Assembly (NCBI RefSeq): GCF_000317595.1
Contig: NZ_AEJC01000029.1
Location: 1-32,853, forward strand
DNA: 32,853 bases
Origin: Streptomyces ipomoeae 91-03
GTDB taxonomy: Bacteria > Actinomycetota > Actinomycetes > Streptomycetales > Streptomycetaceae
Direction: 5' to 3'
Shown: positions 21,301 through 29,055 of the stretch, one piece after another
Layout of the letters: the number at the start of each line of letters is the position of its first letter
How positions within the stretch are numbered: position 1 is the first letter of the stretch
Made by a program: the position numbers and the translations under genes
Notes under the pieces: generated by a model
Seen by the model: the letters and a program-made list of their open reading frames with translations, nothing else
What the model was told of the DNA's origin: nothing
Databases searched by the model: none

Positions 21301-22666
21301 CGGCTGGCCCTCCGGCATCTGGGTCGACCCGCCCCGCCGCACCGCCCCCGACGGCTCGGGCTTCCAGCTCCAGCGCTGGTCGCACACCTTCGAGTACGCC
21401 GTCGTCGCGGGCGAGGGCGACTGGCGCGAGCTGCGGCTGCCGCAGAGGGGCCATGCCTTCAACCATCCGCTCACCGCCCGGCTGCGCCCCACCGCCGAGG
21501 AGGCCGCCGCGCTGCCGCGCACGGCGACCCTGCTGGCGCTGGAGCCCGAGGGGCGGGTCCTCCTCGACGCCCTCAAGCCGGCCGGTTCGCCGCTCGCCGG
21601 GGGCGGCTCCACTCCCGTGGACCCGGCCGAGGGGGTCGTCGTGCGGCTGCACGAGGTGGACGGGCGGCCGGTGCGGGCGCGTGTCACCGGCCCGCCGGCC
21701 TGGGCGGACGCGACGCGGGCGGACGTACTGGAGAACCCCGGGGAGGCGCTGAGCCCCGACGGCGGAGTGGACATCGGCCTGACCGGCTTCGAGGTCGCCA
21801 CCGTCCTGGCCACCCCACAGGACGCACGCCCGACTGTGAGCCCACCGGACGCACGCCCCGCTGTGAGCCCGCAGGACGCACACCCCGTTGCGGACCCGCA
21901 GGACACACAACCGACCCCCGGCCCGGGAATCGCCGCCCACGAACCCGCCCAGCCGGTCCACACCCGCTACTGGCTGCACAACTCCGGACCCGCCCCGCGC
22001 GGCAACATGCCGGTGGCCGTGTACGTCTCGCCGTCCGCGCTCACCGTCTCCGGGCCCGTGACCGCGACCGTCCGGGTCTCCTCGGAGCTGACCGACGCGC
22101 CCGTCTCCGGCACGGTCCGGCTGGACGTGCCGCCCGGCTGGTCCACCGAGCCCGCCGCACTGCCGTACGCGCTCGGCCCCGGCGGCTTCACCCTCACCGA
22201 CATCACGGTGACGCCCCCGCCGGACGCCGCGCCCGGACGGCACCGGCTCGCCGCGCGGCTGACGTACGGCGGGCAGACGTACGAGGACGTCGTGGCGCTG
22301 GATGTGCCGGGGACCGTGCCGGAGGGCGAGCCGGACGGGCGCACCGGCCCGACGCTGGTGACCGAGCTGGGCGTCGAACGGGTCACCGTGCGCCGGGGTG
22401 AGCGGGTGAGCGTCCCGGTGACCCTGCGGAACACCACCCGGGGGCCCGTCAATGGCACCCTGTGGGCCGTGTCCTCCTGGGGCACCTGGGCCGGGGTGGC
22501 GCCGGGCTGCCAGGGGTTCACCGTGGCGGCCGGGGAGTCGCTGGAGTGCGCGGTGGAGGTGGACGGCTCCGCCGTACCGCCGGGGTCGTACTGGCTGATG
22601 GCGAAGGTGGGCTGGCACGGCTGTGTCGCCTATACCGAGGCGGTCGTGCTGGAGGTGACGCCTTGA
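18320..22666 (+). CDS. GH38 alpha-mannosidase with C-terminal NEW3-type domains
   Basis: A 1448-residue, apparently cytoplasmic enzyme (no signal peptide). A beta-rich N-module covers residues 1 to about 105. The GH38 catalytic domain begins with the zinc-binding HFHYDPVWW (His112, His114, Asp116) and holds the nucleophile Asp249 in AWQLDAFGHDPQ. The middle helical domain carries GAHHDAITGSESDQ (His477, His478). Long beta-sandwich domains follow to about 1160. A Pro/Asp-rich linker of four nine-residue repeats (1167-1202) then leads to a NEW3-like domain (about 1237-1330) and a final Ig-like domain. GH38 retains configuration and removes alpha-linked mannose, typically from N-glycan-type oligosaccharides. 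The ATG at 18320 has AGGAG four bases before its spacer ends. The stop overlaps the TTG start of the next gene (TTGA). It is much longer than the ~1000 residues usual for bacterial GH38, owing to the C-terminal additions. Confidence 0.93.
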   Translation: MRVISAESTELFTGSAEHPHQVLAVELEHLPGRPVVLTVKGQGVRGVGETVATVGDDGTVRAEMSVTAEGLAPGERRAVTITAEDAGAGRLVHHAAEFIAAEPGWTMFMVSHFHYDPVWWNTQAAYTETWDVADDPATSGLPARTFDSRGQSGMSLVRAHCDLARRDPAYTFVLAEVDYLKPYWDAFPEERAFLRQLIRTGRVEIMGGTYNEPNTNLTGAEATIRNALYGDGFQRRIMGAAPETAWQLDAFGHDPQFPGLMADAGISSSSWARGPFHQWGPTLSVFGEEPRDPNRMQFPAEFDWIAPSGRGLLTAYMVNHYGAGWAIDNAPTLPEAEAAALKLFKGLKQVALTRNVLLPVGGDYAPPCRWVMAIHRDWNERYVWPRFISALPKDFFAAVRAELAAEGRKASPQTRDMNPVYTGKDVSYIDTKQAQRHGETLLADAEAWATLASLTTGHPYPDAALDKAWRQLIYGAHHDAITGSESDQVYIDLLTGWRELYDLAETVHADATDALARRVAPLPGGAPDLVVFNSATWQRRDVLTVADPGLVPLDLTGLPLPAVREDGELKVVVPDVPGMGLKALSLAEGSVPAWTPGEGTTIRNEFYEVTVDPARGGGVSGLRALTEGGRELLRAGDIGNELIVQEEYPRHPRFGEGPWHLTPTGTTAARSRDVTADIDVAHSPAGSRITVRADLGLFHYTQRLTLWAGVDRLDVSTTIDGYDGADRLIRVRWPSDVRGGLPVHEVADAVIGRGFGFVEVDSERFPWTLDNPANTWFGLGSTARVAVHDDTGRLLGHRSIGVAELIHADWDAAGELGTPLAAALVRAGVTATSTIAGGPRYGDLEVDSNLPDIRIAVGGPDRNPLVAEALGWDPAAARELRRQLAEDGIAAVWVAPRASLREEWVPGADLRDLERLPLLVVAGAQPEDDAKAVDALIADLDDATVRATAAGGGEALPPGDAWDGRGFALLNRGTPGCVVTSSGDLYMSLMRSCTGWPSGIWVDPPRRTAPDGSGFQLQRWSHTFEYAVVAGEGDWRELRLPQRGHAFNHPLTARLRPTAEEAAALPRTATLLALEPEGRVLLDALKPAGSPLAGGGSTPVDPAEGVVVRLHEVDGRPVRARVTGPPAWADATRADVLENPGEALSPDGGVDIGLTGFEVATVLATPQDARPTVSPPDARPAVSPQDAHPVADPQDTQPTPGPGIAAHEPAQPVHTRYWLHNSGPAPRGNMPVAVYVSPSALTVSGPVTATVRVSSELTDAPVSGTVRLDVPPGWSTEPAALPYALGPGGFTLTDITVTPPPDAAPGRHRLAARLTYGGQTYEDVVALDVPGTVPEGEPDGRTGPTLVTELGVERVTVRRGERVSVPVTLRNTTRGPVNGTLWAVSSWGTWAGVAPGCQGFTVAAGESLECAVEVDGSAVPPGSYWLMAKVGWHGCVAYTEAVVLEVTP
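21818..21925 (+). repeat. 27-bp tandem repeat encoding a Pro/Asp linker in the GH38 enzyme
   Basis: Four in-frame units start at 21818, 21845, 21872 and 21899. They encode QDARPTVSP, PDARPAVSP, QDAHPVADP and QDTQPTPGP. The array separates the conserved mannosidase from the added C-terminal beta-sandwich domains and probably forms an extended spacer. Confidence 0.9.
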
Positions 22667-23331
22667 GCGAGCACACCGGCGTGGTGGAGGACGAGATCGG
22701 CTCGGGGGAGCGGATCGCCGCCGTGGTGGCCGGTGAAGCCGTATCGAAGGAACGCGTCGACGCCGTGCTGGACGCCGTACCGGCGCGGGACCGACAGACG
22801 CGCCCGGAGGCGTTCGCGCGGGCCGAGCGGCAGCGCAGGCGGTGGGCGACGCAGGTCGTGGTCGCCGACGAGCTGGCCCGGCGGGCCTGTGCGGCGCGGG
22901 GACTGGCGCCGCCGGAGGAGGTGGCCCCGGCGCGGGCGCTCGCCGTGGCGGGGGCCGATGTCGCCGACCTCGGCAGCATCGTCGCGGTGGCCCTCGCGCA
23001 CTCCCCGGCCGCGCGCACCCTGCTGGCGGCGCTGGAGGCCGAGCAGCAGGTGCCGGAGGACGCCGTACGGGACTACTACGAGCGCAACCGGGACCGCTAC
23101 CTCACCCGGGACGCGCTACGACGTGGTGTCGACCCCTACGGCGGGGCGGCGCCGGACGACTTCGTGCCGTACGAGCGGGTGCGGGACGACGTGGCGCGGG
23201 AGCTGCGGCGGGCGGCGGGCCGACGCGCCTTCTTCGACTGGCTGGACCGGGCCCGGGCCGACGTCGTGTACGCCCATGGGCACGAGCACCCCGGTGATCC
23301 GACGCATCCGGACCATGAGCACCGGCACTGA
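22663..23331 (+). CDS. SurA/parvulin-like protein without PPIase domain, His-rich tail
   Basis: The 222-residue frame starts with TTG at 22663, supported by GGAGG at 22651-22655 and the TTGA overlap with the GH38 stop; no ATG or GTG fits better. Residues about 15-75 (ERIAAVVAGEAVSKERVDAVLDAV) resemble the N-terminal chaperone helix bundle of SurA/PrsA-like peptidyl-prolyl isomerases. Residues about 125-150 (EQQVPEDAVRDYYERNRDRYLTRD) match the segment that normally precedes a parvulin domain. The catalytic parvulin fold itself is absent, and there is no signal peptide. The protein ends in HGHEHPGDPTHPDHEHRH, a possible metal-binding tail. Strict coupling to the mannosidase gene suggests a helper for that enzyme, such as folding or zinc supply; this is inference. 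I do not recognise a named family with certainty. Confidence 0.75.
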   Translation: MSEHTGVVEDEIGSGERIAAVVAGEAVSKERVDAVLDAVPARDRQTRPEAFARAERQRRRWATQVVVADELARRACAARGLAPPEEVAPARALAVAGADVADLGSIVAVALAHSPAARTLLAALEAEQQVPEDAVRDYYERNRDRYLTRDALRRGVDPYGGAAPDDFVPYERVRDDVARELRRAAGRRAFFDWLDRARADVVYAHGHEHPGDPTHPDHEHRH

Positions 23332-23374
23332 GCCGCATGCCGAATACGGAACCCAAACGCAACACGAACACCCA

Positions 23375-23457
23375 TTGACCTCCGATGAATTCTGGTCCAC
23401 CTTTTCATCAATCGGAGTCCAAGTTGGTGATTTGATCCAACCACTGGTCGCAGGAGG
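23375..23457 (+). promoter_or_regulatory. Upstream region of the sugar importer: operator-like motif and inverted repeats
   Basis: TTGACC (23375-23380) is a good -35; the matching -10 is unclear. CTCCGAT (23380-23386) is the exact inverse of ATCGGAG (23411-23417). GTTGG-TGATTTGAT-CCAAC (23423-23441) is a perfect five-base inverted repeat. Its GTGATTTGAWCCAA core matches the motif before the GlcNAc-kinase-like gene. AGGAGG (23452-23457) is the ribosome-binding site of the binding-protein gene. The 133-bp gap is AT-richer than its surroundings, as expected for a regulated promoter. Confidence 0.5.
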
Positions 23458-23464
23458 ACACCCC

Positions 23465-24838
23465 ATGCGTGTGAGAAGACTGTCCGGCTCCCTGGCCTGT
23501 CTCGTCGTTCTGTCACTGACGGCCGCCGGCTGCGGCCTGTCCGGCGGCGGATCCGACGACGGCTCCGCCACGGCGGGAGGCTGCGAGGTCGACAAGGGCA
23601 ATGTCGGGTCCGGGAAGCTCACCGGCGAGGTGAAGGGCTCCATCACCTTCCAGACGACCAACTTGAAGAAGGACTTCGGCGACTACTTCAACGGCGTCAT
23701 CAAGGCCTTCGAGAAGGCCCACCCCGACACGGAGGTCAAGTGGGTCGACGACCCGGGCGACGCCACCTTCACCCAGCGGCTGGTCGCCGACGCACAGGCC
23801 TGCACGCTGCCCGACGTGGTGAACATCAACGTCAACACGGCGGTCGCGCTGACCAAGAACGGCTATCTGCTGAACCTGGACGAGAAGGCCCCGGACGCCG
23901 GGAAGCCGTTCACCGAGTCGATGTGGAAGTCGAGCACCTATGCCCAGGGCGACGGCACCAAGGTGCACAGTGTGCTGCCGTGGTACTCCGGCGGCATCGT
24001 GCAGACCTTCAACACCGAGCTGATGAAGAAGGCGGGCCTCGATCCGGCCAAACCTCCGACGACCATCCTCGGCCTGTTCGACGACGCGGAGAAGATAGCG
24101 AAGGTCTCGGACGGCAAGTACTACGCCTTCCTCGCCAATCCGCAGCTGCGCATCCCCGCCGACTGGCAGCAGATGGGCATCAAGGTCCTCTCCGACGACG
24201 GCAAGAAGTTCACCTTCGCCGAGGACCCGAAGACCGCGCAGTGGGTCGAGGGGATGACCAAGCTGTACAAGGCCGGCGCGATGCCCCGCGACTCGCTCTC
24301 CTCCAACCAGGACGCGTCCACGGTGTACGGGCAGGGCAAGCTGGTCTACGGCTCGACCAACCCGAACTTCCTCCGCTTCATCGAGCAGAACAACCCGAGC
24401 GTCTACAAGCAGACCGGTGTCGCCCGCTACCCGCTGGACGCCCTCGGGCACACCGTGGGCGCCCCGCAGTACATCGGTGTCGCCTCCACGAGCAAGAACG
24501 CCGCCACGGCGCTGTCCTTCGCGCAGTTCCTGACCAACGCGGAGAACCAGCTGGAGTGGGCGAAGGACCCGAACGTGGTCATCTTCCCGTCGACCACGGC
24601 CTCGCTCGACGACCCGTTCTTCCAGTCGGTCAAGGGCGACGACCCGTTCGCCGAGGCCCGCAAGATCGTCGCCAGTGACCGCAAGACGGCGACCGCCGAC
24701 GAGATCGCCCTCACGCCGGGCGAGCTGAACGCCGTCACGGCCCAGGTGCAGCTCGCCATGCAGGGCAAGAAGAGCGCCCAGGACGCCCTCGACGAGGCCC
24801 AGAAGAAGATGAACGCGCTGATCGAGCAGGGCAGCTGA
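23465..24838 (+). CDS. ABC sugar-binding lipoprotein (CUT1, family 1 extracellular solute-binding)
   Basis: A 457-residue binding protein with a short signal peptide and the lipobox LTAAGC (Cys23), so it is membrane-anchored outside the cell. After a Gly/Ser linker come typical family 1 features: GSITFQTTNLKKDFGDYFNGVIKAFEKAHPDTEVKWV, then LVADAQACTLPDVVNI and FNTELMKKAGLDPAKPPTT. AGG AGG seven bases before the ATG defines the start. Two permease genes follow with a 2-bp gap and an ATGA overlap. By context the ligand is a mannose- or GlcNAc-containing oligosaccharide freed by an extracellular endoglycosidase or by the GH84 enzyme; the sequence itself does not reveal the ligand. Confidence 0.92.
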   Translation: MRVRRLSGSLACLVVLSLTAAGCGLSGGGSDDGSATAGGCEVDKGNVGSGKLTGEVKGSITFQTTNLKKDFGDYFNGVIKAFEKAHPDTEVKWVDDPGDATFTQRLVADAQACTLPDVVNINVNTAVALTKNGYLLNLDEKAPDAGKPFTESMWKSSTYAQGDGTKVHSVLPWYSGGIVQTFNTELMKKAGLDPAKPPTTILGLFDDAEKIAKVSDGKYYAFLANPQLRIPADWQQMGIKVLSDDGKKFTFAEDPKTAQWVEGMTKLYKAGAMPRDSLSSNQDASTVYGQGKLVYGSTNPNFLRFIEQNNPSVYKQTGVARYPLDALGHTVGAPQYIGVASTSKNAATALSFAQFLTNAENQLEWAKDPNVVIFPSTTASLDDPFFQSVKGDDPFAEARKIVASDRKTATADEIALTPGELNAVTAQVQLAMQGKKSAQDALDEAQKKMNALIEQGS

Positions 24839-24840
24839 GC

Positions 24841-25863
24841 ATGGCGGCACGAACCCTGACCCCGGTACCCGGCTCCGCGAAGGTCGCGGAGCCGGGCCCC
24901 CGGGCCCCCGAACGCCCCACCGGCGTACGGCGGTTGCTGCGGGCCGTCAGGCCGGGCCCGTCGGCCGACGCGGGCGGCGCGGCGCTCTACCGGCGCTGGT
25001 GGCTGCCCTGGCTGTGGATGTCCCCGGCGATCATCGGGGTCACGGTCTTCGGCGTCTACCCGTTCCTCAACACGCTGCTGCTGTCCTTCACCGACGCCAA
25101 GCCGCTCGGGGGCGCCGCGTCGTTCGTGGGCCTGGACAACTACACGCGGATGCTGGACGACCCGGACTTCTGGCTCGCCACCCGCAACAGTCTGCTGTAC
25201 GCGGTGATCGTGGTCCCGCTGATGGTGCTGCTGCCGCTGACGCTGGCCGTACTGGTGGAGAAGAACCTGCCGGGCATCGGCTTCTTCCGCTCCGCCTTCT
25301 ACACCCCGGTCCTCGCCTCCAGCGTGGTCGTGGGCCTGAGCTGGCAGTGGCTGCTGAGCGACCAGGGCCTGGTCAACACCTGGCTGCAGAAGGCCCACAT
25401 CATCCGCGAGGCCATCCCCTTCCTCTCCGACTCCTGGCTGATCCTGCTGTCGGCGATGGGCCTGACGCTGTGGAAGGGCCTCGGCTGGTACATGATCTTC
25501 TACCTGGCCGCCCTCGGGAACGTCCCCAAGGAACTGCACGAGGCCGCCTCGGTGGACGGCGCGGGCGCGATCCGCCGCTTCTGGCATGTCACCGTGCCCG
25601 GTGTACGCACCTCGATGATGCTGGTCGGCACCCTCACGGGCATCGGCTCGCTGCGTGTCTTCACCGAGATCTACATGCTCGGCGGCTCCACCGGCGGCCC
25701 CGGCGGCGCCGACCGCACCCTCCCCTTCTACATCCGGGACGTCGCCCTCGACCCCCTCACCGGCAACGCCGGCTACGGCTCGGCGGTCAGCGTCGCCCTC
25801 TTCGCACTCACCCTGGGCCTCACGCTGCTCGCACAGCGCCTGACGAAGGAGGACGAGGCATGA
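24841..25863 (+). CDS. ABC sugar transporter permease, first subunit
   Basis: A 340-residue CUT1 permease (MalF type). A cytoplasmic N-terminal arm of about 55 residues is followed by six predicted membrane spans, beginning at LWMSPAIIGVTVFGVYPFL. The EAA loop, ELHEAASVDGAGAIRRFWHVTVPG, is intact and would contact the ATPase. The start lies two bases after the binding-protein stop and the end overlaps the second permease (ATGA at 25860-25863). No ATP-binding subunit is encoded here; Streptomyces CUT1 systems commonly share the MsiK ATPase encoded elsewhere. Confidence 0.92.
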   Translation: MAARTLTPVPGSAKVAEPGPRAPERPTGVRRLLRAVRPGPSADAGGAALYRRWWLPWLWMSPAIIGVTVFGVYPFLNTLLLSFTDAKPLGGAASFVGLDNYTRMLDDPDFWLATRNSLLYAVIVVPLMVLLPLTLAVLVEKNLPGIGFFRSAFYTPVLASSVVVGLSWQWLLSDQGLVNTWLQKAHIIREAIPFLSDSWLILLSAMGLTLWKGLGWYMIFYLAALGNVPKELHEAASVDGAGAIRRFWHVTVPGVRTSMMLVGTLTGIGSLRVFTEIYMLGGSTGGPGGADRTLPFYIRDVALDPLTGNAGYGSAVSVALFALTLGLTLLAQRLTKEDEA

Positions 25864-26765
25864 CGACCGCCGAGACTTCCGTGACCTCCGTGGTGACCGA
25901 GCCGAAGCGGCGCCGCCTGATGCCCCGCTGGCGCGACTACGGCCGCCCCCGTGAACTCGTCGTCCGCTACCTGCTGTTGTTCTTCGTGCTCGGCATCACC
26001 GGCGGTCCGCTGGTGTGGCAGCTGCTGTCATCGCTGAAGGGCGCCGGTGAGGACGTGTTCGGCGCGGGCGCCTCACTGTTCCCCCGGCATCCGACCCTGA
26101 ACGCCTACCGTCAGGTGTTCGACCAGGTCCCGGTGTGGACGTACATCCGCAACAGCACGATCGTCGTCATCCTGTCGGTCGGCAGCCAGCTGATCTTCTC
26201 CACCCTCGCCGGCTATATGCTCTCCAAGCCCTGCTGGAAGGGCCGGAAGCTGGTGTGGGTGCTGCTGATGGCGTCCATGATGTTCCCCTTCGAGTCCATC
26301 ATGGTGTCGCTGTTCCTGAGCATCCGTGACCTGGGCCTGGTCGACAACCTGGTCGGCGTCTGGCTGCCCGGCTTCGTCGCCGCCATCAACGTCCTCATCA
26401 TGCGGGCCGCGTTCCTCGCCGTCCCGCGCGAGATCGAGGACGCGGCGATGCTCGACGGGGCGGGCGAGTGGAAGCGGTTCCGGTACCTGTATCTGCCGTC
26501 CGCGTGGGGCGCGATCCTCGTCGTCACCATCAACACCTTCATCAGCGCCTGGGACGACTTCCTCTGGCCCCTGATCGTGCTGCGCACCGAGGACCACTTC
26601 ACCCTCACCCTGGGCCTGGCCCGCCTCCAGTCCTCCTCCTTCGGCTACGACCAACGGCTGGTCATGGCCGGCTCGGTGATCTCGGTGGTCCCCGTACTGG
26701 TGCTGTTCGTGATCACCCAGCGGTGGTTCTACAAGGGCGTCTCCTCGGGGGCCGTGAAGCTCTGA
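25860..26765 (+). CDS. ABC sugar transporter permease, second subunit
   Basis: A 301-residue CUT1 permease (MalG type). A first span (VVRYLLLFFVLGITGGPLVW) leads to a large external loop, then further spans and the EAA motif EIEDAAMLDGAGEWKRFRYLYLP. It ends YKGVSSGAVKL, a conserved C-terminus for MalG-like subunits (..KGLTAGAVKG). Translation is coupled to the first permease. The gene faces the GH3 gene tail to tail with only four bases between the stops, leaving no room for a separate terminator. Confidence 0.92.
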   Translation: MTTAETSVTSVVTEPKRRRLMPRWRDYGRPRELVVRYLLLFFVLGITGGPLVWQLLSSLKGAGEDVFGAGASLFPRHPTLNAYRQVFDQVPVWTYIRNSTIVVILSVGSQLIFSTLAGYMLSKPCWKGRKLVWVLLMASMMFPFESIMVSLFLSIRDLGLVDNLVGVWLPGFVAAINVLIMRAAFLAVPREIEDAAMLDGAGEWKRFRYLYLPSAWGAILVVTINTFISAWDDFLWPLIVLRTEDHFTLTLGLARLQSSSFGYDQRLVMAGSVISVVPVLVLFVITQRWFYKGVSSGAVKL

Positions 26766-26769
26766 TCGC

Positions 26770-29055
26770 TCAGACCCGCTGTTCCACCACGAGCGGTGGC
26801 GCCGTCAGCGCCTCCCGCGCGGACCCGGCGACCCGGACCTCGAACGACGTCCCCGGCAGTACGGTCCTCTCCAGGTCGGCGCCGACCAGCTCCAGTTGGT
26901 CGGCGCCGAGGCGTATCCCGACCGTGCGGCACTCGCCCGGGGCGAGATCGACCGCCTGGAAGGCACGAAGCTCCAGCGTGCGCGGCCAGACGGGGGTGCG
27001 CAGAGGCCGGATGTAGAGCTGGGCGACGGTACGACCGTGCCGCTGCCCCGTGTTGGTGACGTCGACCTCGACCGTGCGGCCCGACAGTCGGGGCGGTCCG
27101 TATCGGAAGGTCGTGTACGACAGCCCGTGCCCGAAGGAGAACAGCGGCTCGGCACCGCCGTCGACGTAGGCGCCGTACTCGGTCTCCTTGTGGTTGTAGT
27201 ACACGGGGAGTCGGGCCGCCGTCCGCGGGACGGAGACGGAGAGCCGGCCGCGGGGTTCGCTCAGCCCGAGGAGCACTTCCGCGATCGCGTCGCCGCCCCA
27301 GGGGCCGGGATACCAGGCGGTGAGCAGGGCGGCGGCCCGCTCGGCCGCCTCGGGGACCGCATGCGGGCGCCCCTGGATCAGAACGACCGCGGTGGGGGCG
27401 CCGGTCGCGGTGACGGCGTCGAGGAGGGCGTACTGGGCGGCCCCCAGCCGTAGCCCGGCGAGGTCCACGCCTTCCCCGCAGGTCATCTCGGAGACGACCG
27501 TACGGGCGGCCCCGTTGGCGTCGAACGCCGTGTCGGCCGTACGGGCGCTGCTGCCGCCCAGCACGAGCACGGCGAGGTCGGAGGCGGCGGCCGTCGCGAC
27601 CGCGTCGGGGATGCCGGTGAGGTCGTCGCCGGTGAGGGCCGCGCCGGGGGCGTGACGGATGTCCGTGCCGGGCGGGGCGAGGCGGCGCAGTCCGTCGAGG
27701 ACGCTCGTGCCGGTGCCGGGCCGCTGCGGGGCGGTGTAGTCGCCGAGTTGGTGGGCGATGGTGTCGGCGTGCGGCCCGAGCACGGCGATTCGCCGGACGG
27801 ATGGTCGTACGGGCAGGACGCCGTCGGTGTTGTGGAGGAGTGTGACCGCGGCGCGGGCCAGGTCGGTGCTGAGGGCACGGCCCGCCTCGGGTGACGGCGG
27901 CTCGGGGCGGGCGTAGGGCTGTTCGAACAGCCCCAGGCGGAACTTCAGTCGCAGGACACGCGCCACGGCGGCGTCCAGCGTGTCCTCGCGGACGAGCCCC
28001 CGCTCGACGGCCTCTTCGAGGCGCGTGAACCCCTCGTCCCAAAGGCTCAGGTCCACGCCCGAGTTCAGCGCGAGGGCGCCCGCCGACACCGCGTCACCGG
28101 TGATCCGGGCCAGCCGGTCCACGGCCAGCCCGTCGGCCATCACCAGCCCCTCGAAACCCCACCGCTCGCGCAGCAGCCCGGTCAGCAGAGCACGGTTGCC
28201 GGAACAGGGCAGACCGTCGACCTCGTTGTACGCCGACATCAGGGCGGCGGCCCCGGCGCGCACACCGGCCCGGGCGGCGGGCAGATGGATCTCGTGCAGC
28301 TCGCGCGGGCCCAGTTCGGACTCGGCGGAGTTACGACCACCGACCGTGGCCCCCTGACCGGCGAAATGCTTGAGGACGACGGCAGCCCGGCCGGCGGCGA
28401 AGGCCCCGTCCCGGCCCGGCGTTCCCTGCATCCCCCTGACCAGCGCCTCGGTCAGCCGGGCCGCGAGATACGGATCCTCACCGAAGCACTCCTCCGTACG
28501 CCCCCAGCGCGGATCCCGGACGATGTCGAGAGCCGAGACGAGCGCCACATGACCACCACGGGCCCGCAGCTCGGCGGCGGCATGCGCGGCGGCCCGCTCG
28601 TACAGACCGGGGTCCCAGGTGGCGCCCACGGCCAGGTTGACGGGCAGAACCGTACCGTCGAGCGCCATGTGCCCATGCGGCACCTCCTCGACGAACAACG
28701 CCGGAATACCGAGCCGGCTCCGCTCGACGACATGCCGCTGCACCAGGTCGGCGAGTGCGGCACTGCCGGCGGCATCGGGCCCGTTGCCGTACTCGACCCC
28801 GGACCAGGCGTCGGCCCGCATCAACCCGTACAGCGCACCGAGCCCCGCGAAACGCTCGGTCTCGGCGAACAGCGCGTCGGTGAGCTCGAAGCCGCCGTCG
28901 GGGGTGCGGCGGTAGGCGTCCCAGCCGTACATCCGCTGATTGAGCTGCCCGACTTTCTCGCGCAGGGTCATACGGGAGAGGAGATCGGCGACGCGGGAGT
29001 CGAGAGGGGCGGTGGGGGTGCGGTAGAGGGGGGTGGCCGACTGGGCGACGGTCAT
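26770..29055 (-). CDS. GH3 glycoside hydrolase (beta-glucosidase/xylosidase type)
   Basis: A 761-residue GH3 enzyme without a signal peptide. The first domain has LREKVGQLNQRMYGW, DPRWGRTEECFGEDPYL and KHFAGQGATVGGRN, with the nucleophile Asp308 in FEGLVMADGLAVDRL. The second (GH3 C) domain has VTLLHNTDGVLPV and WYPGPWGGDAIAEVLLG. A fibronectin-III-like domain closes the protein (VEVDVTNTGQRHGRTVAQLYI). The KHFAGQG motif differs from the KHFPGHG of GH3 N-acetylglucosaminidases, so a neutral beta-glycoside is the expected substrate. The ATG at 29055 has GAGGAG about eight bases upstream and overlaps the stop of the kinase-like gene (ATGA), so both are one minus-strand operon. The precise substrate is not readable. 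Confidence 0.9.
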   Translation of the reverse strand: MTVAQSATPLYRTPTAPLDSRVADLLSRMTLREKVGQLNQRMYGWDAYRRTPDGGFELTDALFAETERFAGLGALYGLMRADAWSGVEYGNGPDAAGSAALADLVQRHVVERSRLGIPALFVEEVPHGHMALDGTVLPVNLAVGATWDPGLYERAAAHAAAELRARGGHVALVSALDIVRDPRWGRTEECFGEDPYLAARLTEALVRGMQGTPGRDGAFAAGRAAVVLKHFAGQGATVGGRNSAESELGPRELHEIHLPAARAGVRAGAAALMSAYNEVDGLPCSGNRALLTGLLRERWGFEGLVMADGLAVDRLARITGDAVSAGALALNSGVDLSLWDEGFTRLEEAVERGLVREDTLDAAVARVLRLKFRLGLFEQPYARPEPPSPEAGRALSTDLARAAVTLLHNTDGVLPVRPSVRRIAVLGPHADTIAHQLGDYTAPQRPGTGTSVLDGLRRLAPPGTDIRHAPGAALTGDDLTGIPDAVATAAASDLAVLVLGGSSARTADTAFDANGAARTVVSEMTCGEGVDLAGLRLGAAQYALLDAVTATGAPTAVVLIQGRPHAVPEAAERAAALLTAWYPGPWGGDAIAEVLLGLSEPRGRLSVSVPRTAARLPVYYNHKETEYGAYVDGGAEPLFSFGHGLSYTTFRYGPPRLSGRTVEVDVTNTGQRHGRTVAQLYIRPLRTPVWPRTLELRAFQAVDLAPGECRTVGIRLGADQLELVGADLERTVLPGTSFEVRVAGSAREALTAPPLVVEQRV

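Noticed and set aside
20366..22618. A 750-codon minus-strand frame opposite the GH38 gene
   Set aside because: Gly/Arg/Val-rich, motif-free, and entirely antisense to a gene with intact catalytic motifs.
26770..29055. Calling this GH3 an N-acetylglucosaminidase because of its neighbours
   Set aside because: It has KHFAGQG instead of KHFPGHG and the three-domain layout with a terminal FnIII-like part, both pointing to a neutral beta-glycosidase.
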